NCBI GenBank assembly: GCA_019689515.1
Contig: JADGHI010000116.1
Coordinates: 1-9,522 of the forward strand
Length of the DNA: 9,522 nt
Direction of reading: 5' to 3'
Source of the DNA: Acetobacteraceae bacterium
GTDB taxonomy: Bacteria; Pseudomonadota; Alphaproteobacteria; Acetobacterales; Acetobacteraceae
A program made the position numbers and the translations under genes. Positions 5,253-9,522 of the stretch are shown piece by piece; the first letter of the stretch is position 1; every line of letters begins with the position of its first letter. Under the pieces are notes generated by a model, which made no database searches, had not been told where the DNA came from, and was given only the letters and a program-made list of their open reading frames with translations.

Positions 5253-6422
5253 ATGGCCGGTACGAGGCCTGCATCGGTGAAGGCGGCGGGGACTACGGAC
5301 GCATCGGCGGGGCCGCTGGTGCGGTTCGAAGGCGTGCGCAAGGAATGCGCGCCGCCCCCCGCCCCTCCGGCGGTGCGGGACCTCGACCTGGCGGTGGAAC
5401 GGGGGGAGTTCCTGACCCTGCTCGGCCCCTCGGGCTCGGGCAAGACCACGATCCTGATGATGCTCGCCGGCTTCGAGCGGCCGACCGCCGGGCGCATCCT
5501 GCTCGATGGCCGCGACATCGCCGGCCTGCCTCCGCACCGGCGCTGCATCGGCGTGGTGTTCCAGAGCCACGCGCTATTCCCGCACATGAGCGTGGCGGAG
5601 AACATCGCCTTCCCGCTGGAGATGCGCGGGGTGCGCAAGACGGAGCGCACCGCGCGCGTCCGGCGCGCCCTCTCCCTGGTGCGGCTGGAAGGCTATGAGG
5701 AGCGCCGGCCCAGCCAGCTCTCGGGAGGCCAGCAGCAGCGGGTGGCGCTGGCCCGGGCGCTGGTGTTCGAGCCGCCGATCGTGCTGCTCGACGAGCCGCT
5801 CGCCGCGCTCGACAAGAGCCTGCGGGAGGAGATGCAGCTCGAATTGCGCGCGCTGCAGCGGCGGCTCCGGGTGACGATGCTCTACGTCACGCACGACCAG
5901 CAGGAGGCGATGACCCTCTCCGACCGCATCGCCGTGTTCGAGGGCGGGCGGATCCGGCAGCTCGCCACCCCGCGCACGCTCTACGAGGAGCCGGAAAACG
6001 CCTTCGTCGCGGGCTTCGTGGGCGAGAACAACCTGCTGCCCGGCACGGTCATCGGCCCCGGCGAGGAGGAGGACGAGTGCCGCGTCCGCCTCGATGTCGG
6101 GCTGGAGGTGGAGGCGCGGGTCGCAGACGCCGGGGGGCCAGGGAGCCGCTGCGTCGTTGCGGTGCGGCCGGAGCGGGTGGCGATCGCCGCCGTCCCGGCG
6201 CGCGAGTTCGGGGAAGAGGGCGGCGCCCTGGCAGCGATGGTGATGGAGAGCATCTTCCTCGGCGACCATGTCCGCCTGAAGGTTTCGCTCGGCGACCGAG
6301 GAGAGATCGTCGCCAAGCGCCCAGCGATGGGCCCGCCACCGCCGCCGCCGGGCACGCATGTCTCCGTCGCCTGGCATGCCGCGAACGCGCGCGCCTTCCG
6401 GATGGAGGAGCCTCTGGGTTAG
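5253..6422 (+). CDS. ABC transporter ATP-binding protein, PotA/polyamine-importer type
   Basis: The 389-residue protein carries a complete ABC ATPase domain: Walker A GPSGSGKTT (58-66), Q-loop Q104 (VVFQSHALFPHMSV), signature LSGGQQQR (156-163), Walker B IVLLDEP (176-182), D-loop near ALD and switch H214 (YVTHDQQEAM). A TOBE-type C-terminal domain (about 258-385, including GENNLLPGTV, VVAVRPERV and SIFLGDHVRLKV) places it with importers of spermidine/putrescine, iron or related solutes. The first 22 residues are a variable extension before the domain begins at PLVRFEGVRK; a proline-rich insert (PPPAPP, 34-39) and a PPPPPP run (361-366) are unusual. ATG 5253 is the likely start, although its ribosome site is poor. 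The receptor gene follows 33 bases later and is surely in the same operon. No permease gene accompanies them. Confidence 0.93.
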   Translation: MAGTRPASVKAAGTTDASAGPLVRFEGVRKECAPPPAPPAVRDLDLAVERGEFLTLLGPSGSGKTTILMMLAGFERPTAGRILLDGRDIAGLPPHRRCIGVVFQSHALFPHMSVAENIAFPLEMRGVRKTERTARVRRALSLVRLEGYEERRPSQLSGGQQQRVALARALVFEPPIVLLDEPLAALDKSLREEMQLELRALQRRLRVTMLYVTHDQQEAMTLSDRIAVFEGGRIRQLATPRTLYEEPENAFVAGFVGENNLLPGTVIGPGEEEDECRVRLDVGLEVEARVADAGGPGSRCVVAVRPERVAIAAVPAREFGEEGGALAAMVMESIFLGDHVRLKVSLGDRGEIVAKRPAMGPPPPPPGTHVSVAWHAANARAFRMEEPLG

Positions 6423-6455
6423 AATGGCTGGTGCAGGAGAGGCGAAGCGGAACGG

Positions 6456-7532
6456 ATGCTGGGACGGCGCAGGCTCGCTCTGGGCGGAGGGGCGGCCGCG
6501 GCGGTGTTCGCTGCCGGATCGTCGGGCGACGCCGGCGGCCGGCGTGCGGCGGCGCAGACGCGCGACCTGACCATTGTCTCCTGGGGTGGCGCCTACCAGG
6601 ACGCGCAGCGCGAGGTCTATTTCCGCCCCTTCGCGCAACGGACCAGGACCCGCCTGCTGGAAGAGACCTGGGACGGCGGCATCGAGGTGCTGCGCCAGCG
6701 CGTCGCCTCCGGCACCAACGCCTGGGACCTGGTGCAGGTGGAGGGCGACGAGCTCCTGCTCGGCACGGCCGAGGGCCTGTTCGAGCCGCTGGACTGGGAC
6801 GCGATCGGCGGACGCGACAATTACATCCCCGAGGCCGTGAGCCCCTGCGGCGTGGGTGCCATCCTCCGCAGCTTCGTGCTTGCCTGGAACCGGGCGCGGC
6901 TGCCCGATGAGGCCGCGCCGCGCGGCTGGGCCGACCTGTTCGACATCCGTCGAATCCCCGGCAAGCGCGCGTTCCGCCAGGGGCCGAAGACGACGCTCGA
7001 GATCGCGCTGCTCGCCGATGGCGTCGCGCCGGGCGACGTCTATCGCCTTCTCGGCACGCGCGCCGGGGTGGACCGCGCCTTCAGGCGCCTGGATTCGATC
7101 CGTTCGGAGCTGGTCTTCTGGGAGCGGGGCTCGCAGCCGCCGCTCTGGCTGGCGAATGGCGAGGTGGTGCTGAGCGTCGCCTACAACGGCCGGATCTGGG
7201 CGGCGAACGCCGATGCCGGGCACAACCTTGGCCTGCTCTGGACACACCACCTGATGGCGCTGGATTCGTGGGTGGTGATGAAGGGCAGCCCGAACCTCTC
7301 GCGTGCGCAGGAATTCCTACGCTTCGCCGGGCGGCCGGAGGTGCAGGTCGACCTGCCGCCGCACATCCCCTACGGCATGACCGCGCGCGGGGTGAACGAG
7401 CGCCTGCCGCCTCATGTCGTGCTGCGGATGCCGACTGGGCATCTCGATCAGGGCGTGCGGATCAGCGATCGGTTCTGGGCCGCGCATCGCGATGCGCTGA
7501 CGCGGCGCTTCGAACACTGGCTCGGGGCCTGA
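6456..7532 (+). CDS. Tat-exported extracellular solute-binding protein, PotD-like (polyamine type)
   Basis: The 358-residue receptor begins MLGRRRLALGGGAAAAVFAA, with the Arg pair, short hydrophobic core and Ala-rich end of a twin-arginine export signal (mature start near residues 33-36, after AAAQ). PotD-family blocks follow: TIVSWGGAYQDAQREVYFRPF (39-59), NAWDLVQVEGDELL, GKRAFRQGPKTTLEIALLADGV (169-190), WERGSQPPLWLANGEVVLSVAYNGRI (222-247) and LDSWVVMKGSPN (269-280). Relatives bind spermidine, putrescine or similar cationic or small organic solutes; the ligand cannot be fixed here. It starts 33 bases after the ATPase stop, with AGGAGAGG (6435-6442) unusually far (13 bases) upstream. Permease genes, usually adjacent in this family, are absent: the next genes are convergent flagellar genes. 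Confidence 0.92.
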   Translation: MLGRRRLALGGGAAAAVFAAGSSGDAGGRRAAAQTRDLTIVSWGGAYQDAQREVYFRPFAQRTRTRLLEETWDGGIEVLRQRVASGTNAWDLVQVEGDELLLGTAEGLFEPLDWDAIGGRDNYIPEAVSPCGVGAILRSFVLAWNRARLPDEAAPRGWADLFDIRRIPGKRAFRQGPKTTLEIALLADGVAPGDVYRLLGTRAGVDRAFRRLDSIRSELVFWERGSQPPLWLANGEVVLSVAYNGRIWAANADAGHNLGLLWTHHLMALDSWVVMKGSPNLSRAQEFLRFAGRPEVQVDLPPHIPYGMTARGVNERLPPHVVLRMPTGHLDQGVRISDRFWAAHRDALTRRFEHWLGA

Positions 7533-7815
7533 CCGCGCCGCCCCGCGGCTGGCATAGAAGGCGTCCGGCGCGGCCCGGATCACCCGCCGCCTCCGTCCCT
7601 CCAAGCCTTCCGGCGCTCTGCTTTGCCGCCGCCGCGCCGATGGACCGAATTAGCCGACGGAGGGCGGCCGCGCTTGGACACGCACAGGCGCAAGCGCAGC
7701 ATTGCAGCGAAGCGCCGGTGTCAGGGCATATGGCTAGCCGAATAGCTGCTAACCTCGCGTGCGACGCCTGCCTCGCTCCGCAAGCTGCGCCTAGCCGCCA
7801 CGCTCCCGCACGCCC
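7533..7815. other. Convergent intergenic region without a convincing gene
   Basis: These 283 bases lie between the stop codons of the receptor gene (plus) and the DUF1217 gene (minus). A short hairpin, CCGCG (7533-7537) with CGCGG (7544-7548), touches the receptor stop, and GCGCTTG (7670-7676) pairs perfectly with CAAGCGC (7691-7697). Around 7720-7760 it is visibly more AT-rich than its flanks. A plus-strand open frame from 7639 shows no domain or ribosome site. It probably only ends the two facing transcripts, though no T-tract terminator is visible. Confidence 0.4.
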
Positions 7816-8613
7816 TCACGCAAACAGCGCCAAAAGTGGCGTCGTGACGCCCGGGCCCGCCGCCGTCGCTTCGCTCGCGCGTGCCAGGAGATAGCGCTCG
7901 GCCAAACGTGCCGCCGTCCGTGGATCGGCCAGAGTGTCGATCTTAAGGCGTGACGTGATCGCCCGCGCTTGCGTGTCCAGCGGCTGGATCGCGATTTCCA
8001 AAGGCAGGCCGAGCGCGCCGGTCACCACGCGACGGAGCACCGGATCGCCCAGGATCTGATAGACGTTGGTGACCGAGGCAGCATGCTGGCGGAAATGCAG
8101 TGCGTCCGATATGCCGGCATGGGACGCCTCCAGCTCATCATACCAGCGCTGGCGCCGGAGCCCCTCCTCCAGCTTTGCCTGCACCGCTGGATCGCGTAGC
8201 GCATCCATCCCGCGCCGATACAGATCGAGCGTGACCGCCGCCTCACGCCACCGCTTGTCGGAGAGCCGCGCCAGCAGCCCCTTTGGATCCGCCGGATCGG
8301 AAAGAAGCGCCCGCACCGCGAGGCCGACCTGACCCACTGCGTCGGGCATCCCCATGGCCGGCAGCAGCACATCGAGCACGCGTGGGTCGCGCAAGGCGCG
8401 CTCGGGATCGGATGTCGCGGCGACCGCGGCGCGGAAGCGCTCCATGGCCCGCTGGAGCCCACGGTCCTGCGCGAGACGCGCCATCGCCTTCGACTCCGCC
8501 TCCGGCGCGGAGGCACGCCTCAGCGCAGCAATCGCGGCCGCGCCATCGGCGAGACCGACGCCACCGCCCGCACCGCCGATCCCGTAGAGAGCGGCAAGAA
8601 TCGGATCAACCAC
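7816..8613 (-). CDS. DUF1217 family flagellar-locus protein
   Basis: The 265-residue protein is predicted soluble and mostly helical, with a Gly/Ala-rich N terminus (residues 8-30). The core from about residue 73 matches the DUF1217 pattern: LRDPRVLDVLLPAMGMPD (75-91), ALLSDPADPKGLLARLSDKRWREAA (102-126), SDALHFRQHAASVTNVYQILGDPVLRRVVTGALGLPLEIA (169-208) and LDTQARAITSRL-I--L-DP (212-231). DUF1217 genes occur in alphaproteobacterial flagellar clusters; a biochemical role is not established. The start is GTG at 8613, which overlaps the flaF stop by 8 bases and has no strong ribosome site, so translation is probably coupled to flaF. It is the last gene of the flbT-flaF unit visible here. Confidence 0.85.
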   Translation of the reverse strand: MVDPILAALYGIGGAGGGVGLADGAAAIAALRRASAPEAESKAMARLAQDRGLQRAMERFRAAVAATSDPERALRDPRVLDVLLPAMGMPDAVGQVGLAVRALLSDPADPKGLLARLSDKRWREAAVTLDLYRRGMDALRDPAVQAKLEEGLRRQRWYDELEASHAGISDALHFRQHAASVTNVYQILGDPVLRRVVTGALGLPLEIAIQPLDTQARAITSRLKIDTLADPRTAARLAERYLLARASEATAAGPGVTTPLLALFA

Positions 8614-8980
8614 GGGCTTCGAGCCCCGCAGTGATCTGCTCGTTCACCTCGATGAGGAAGCGGAGGTCGGGGTTCGGCGAGGCCATCTCGCGCTGCACCG
8701 CGCGTGCGAGCGAGACCAAGTTGGCGCGCAGCGACGCCGCGAGGAGGTTGGCTGGATGCAGCGCCGCCGATTCGACCGCGAGCCACAGACGACGGTTATC
8801 CGCCAGTGCCCTTGCGCATGCCGGACCGGGCGCGCCCTTCGCCTCCCCTTCCGCCTCCGCGGCCGCCCGCAGCGCACCTGTGACGCGACGGAACACGTCC
8901 GCTTCCCGCTCGCGGGGATCGAGCGCCGCGTGAGCGGCGCCATAGGCACGGCGCGCCGCGAGGTGCACCGCGGTGGTCAT
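8606..8980 (-). CDS. flaF: FlaF, flagellin synthesis regulator
   Basis: The product has 124 residues, the usual length for FlaF. Family features are an N-terminal AYGAAHAALDPREREADVFRRVTGAL, then ALADNRRLWLAVESAALHPANLLAASLRANLVSLARAVQRE and the ending LRFLIEVNEQITAGL. In Caulobacter, FlaF acts with FlbT in flagellin production and secretion, with FlaF favouring and FlbT restraining flagellin. The start is ATG 8980, preceded by an outstanding ribosome site, AGGAGGAGGAGGT (8987-8999), 6 bases away. In-frame sequence upstream of that ATG is the flbT gene in another frame. The ATG overlaps the flbT stop as ATGA, and the stop overlaps the next gene by 8 bases, so all three genes form one transcript with coupled translation. 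Confidence 0.92.
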   Translation of the reverse strand: MTTAVHLAARRAYGAAHAALDPREREADVFRRVTGALRAAAEAEGEAKGAPGPACARALADNRRLWLAVESAALHPANLLAASLRANLVSLARAVQREMASPNPDLRFLIEVNEQITAGLEARG

Positions 8981-9423
8981 GCCGGGACCTCCTCCTCCTG
9001 ATCGACGATCCCTCCCGCCTTCCCATGGCCGGCTCCGCCGAGCACTGCCTCCTCGTGGCGGATCACGCGCCGAACCAGCCTCAGGGCGACGTAGCATTCA
9101 TCCGCCTCGGCCGCGGCCAGCGCGCGGTCCAGAAGCGCCCTCGCGAGCGACGAGGTGGTCGCGGCCTGGAACTCGCTGATCAGCCGTTGCGCCACGACGA
9201 GCGCACGCTCGCGCTCCTCGTCGGTGCCGATGTAAGCGGTCTGCAATGCAAAATAGATGCGCCGCGCCGGTGTGGTCGCCTCCTCCGGGGCCATGATCTG
9301 CTTGCCGAACAGGAACCGTGCCTTTGCCGTCAGCTCGATGCGGCAGCGGTTGCGGAAACGGATCGGCGCGCCGTTCACGACCATCACGTCGCCCTGGCGC
9401 AGCTCAAGGACCAGCGTGGACAT
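8977..9423 (-). CDS. flbT: FlbT, flagellin mRNA regulator
   Basis: The 148-residue protein has the FlbT layout: LVLELRQGDVMVVNGAPIRFRNRCRIELTAKARFLFGKQIMAPEEATTPARRIYFALQTAYIG (residues 4-66), followed by a helical half ending in YVALRLVRRVIRHEE. In Caulobacter, FlbT binds the flagellin mRNA leader and promotes its decay, coupling flagellin synthesis to assembly. The C terminus (about 132-148, GHGKAGGIVDQEEEVPA) is a variable tail whose EEE codons double as the ribosome site of flaF. ATG 9423 is the only plausible start; GAGGAG lies 13 bases upstream, farther than ideal. Upstream sequence is lost in the homopolymer end, so its promoter and any neighbouring flagellin gene cannot be seen. Confidence 0.92.
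   Translation of the reverse strand: MSTLVLELRQGDVMVVNGAPIRFRNRCRIELTAKARFLFGKQIMAPEEATTPARRIYFALQTAYIGTDEERERALVVAQRLISEFQAATTSSLARALLDRALAAAEADECYVALRLVRRVIRHEEAVLGGAGHGKAGGIVDQEEEVPA
8987..8999 (-). promoter_or_regulatory. Repeated ribosome binding site of flaF inside the flbT coding sequence
   Basis: AGGAGGAGGAGGT on the minus strand offers several overlapping matches to the 16S rRNA tail and also encodes the acidic EEE of FlbT near its end. It decides ATG 8980 as the flaF start and suggests strong, flbT-independent translation initiation of flaF. Confidence 0.7.
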
Positions 9424-9474
9424 CGTCTTGTGCGCGCTCCTCGCGGACGAACGGCGCTACGACCAAGGAGCGGC

Positions 9475-9522
9475 GGGGGGGGGGGGGGGGGGGGGGGGGG
9501 CCCCCCCCCCCCCCCCCCCCCC
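9475..9522. other. Homopolymer end: 26 G followed by 22 C
   Basis: Bases 9475-9500 are all G and 9501-9522 all C, so the end is a near-perfect giant inverted repeat. Such a join is best explained as dark-cycle poly-G reads and their reverse complement merged at a contig end, not genomic DNA. Trustworthy sequence probably ends near 9474. Confidence 0.85.

Noticed and set aside
5574..7250. A 558-codon open frame on the minus strand opposite the ABC operon
   Set aside because: It is antisense to the ATPase and receptor genes, whose catalytic motifs are intact; the antisense translation shows no recognisable motif.
7639..7894. Plus-strand open frame in the convergent gap beginning MDRISRRRAAALGH
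   Set aside because: It has no ribosome site, no motif, a biased low-complexity composition and runs into the DUF1217 gene on the other strand.
9475..9522. Giant G/C hairpin or G-quadruplex element
   Set aside because: The pure homopolymer composition at the very end of the sequence points to a sequencing artefact.

Overview
The window is very GC-rich DNA, densely coding on both strands and with strongly GC-biased third positions. FlbT and FlaF are flagellin regulators essentially confined to Alphaproteobacteria, and a GGAAC-N17-CGTT promoter matches the alphaproteobacterial EcfG general-stress consensus. Together with the periplasmic tricarboxylate-type receptors, this suggests an alphaproteobacterium, plausibly a member of the Acetobacteraceae or a similar Rhodospirillales family. 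That placement is inference; no rRNA or other taxonomic marker is present.

Layout: (1) 1-1728, plus strand: two tandem paralogous solute receptors of the Bug/TctC family, the first cut by the left edge. No TctA/TctB membrane genes are visible. (2) 1729-2160: 432 bases without a convincing gene but with three perfect hairpins. (3) 2161-3066, plus: a ten-helix EamA/DMT-type permease. It converges on (4) 3123-5098, minus: in transcription order a DUF883 (ElaB/YqjD-like) tail-anchored protein, a small holin-X-like membrane protein and a 3-hydroxyisobutyryl-CoA hydrolase. The DUF883 gene is preceded by the EcfG-type promoter, so the first two genes at least look like a stress-response unit. (5) 5253-7532, plus, divergent from it: a PotA-like ABC ATPase and a Tat-exported PotD-like binding protein, 33 bases apart. 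The unit is closed on both sides by opposing genes and has no permease. (6) 7533-7815: convergent intergenic DNA. (7) 7816-9423, minus: flbT-flaF-DUF1217, translationally coupled flagellar regulatory genes. (8) 9475-9522: a run of 26 G followed by 22 C, almost certainly a sequencing or assembly artefact at a contig end.

Functionally this is a mix of carboxylate and polyamine-type uptake, valine catabolism, envelope/stress proteins and flagellin control. I do not see a defence system, mobile element, CRISPR array, tRNA or rRNA. The most informative non-coding signals are the EcfG-type promoter with the palindrome beside it, the hairpins that would enclose two ribosome binding sites, and the structured 1.7-2.2 kb gap. 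None amounts to a demonstrably new system; the permease-less ATPase plus receptor pair is the most unusual gene arrangement.
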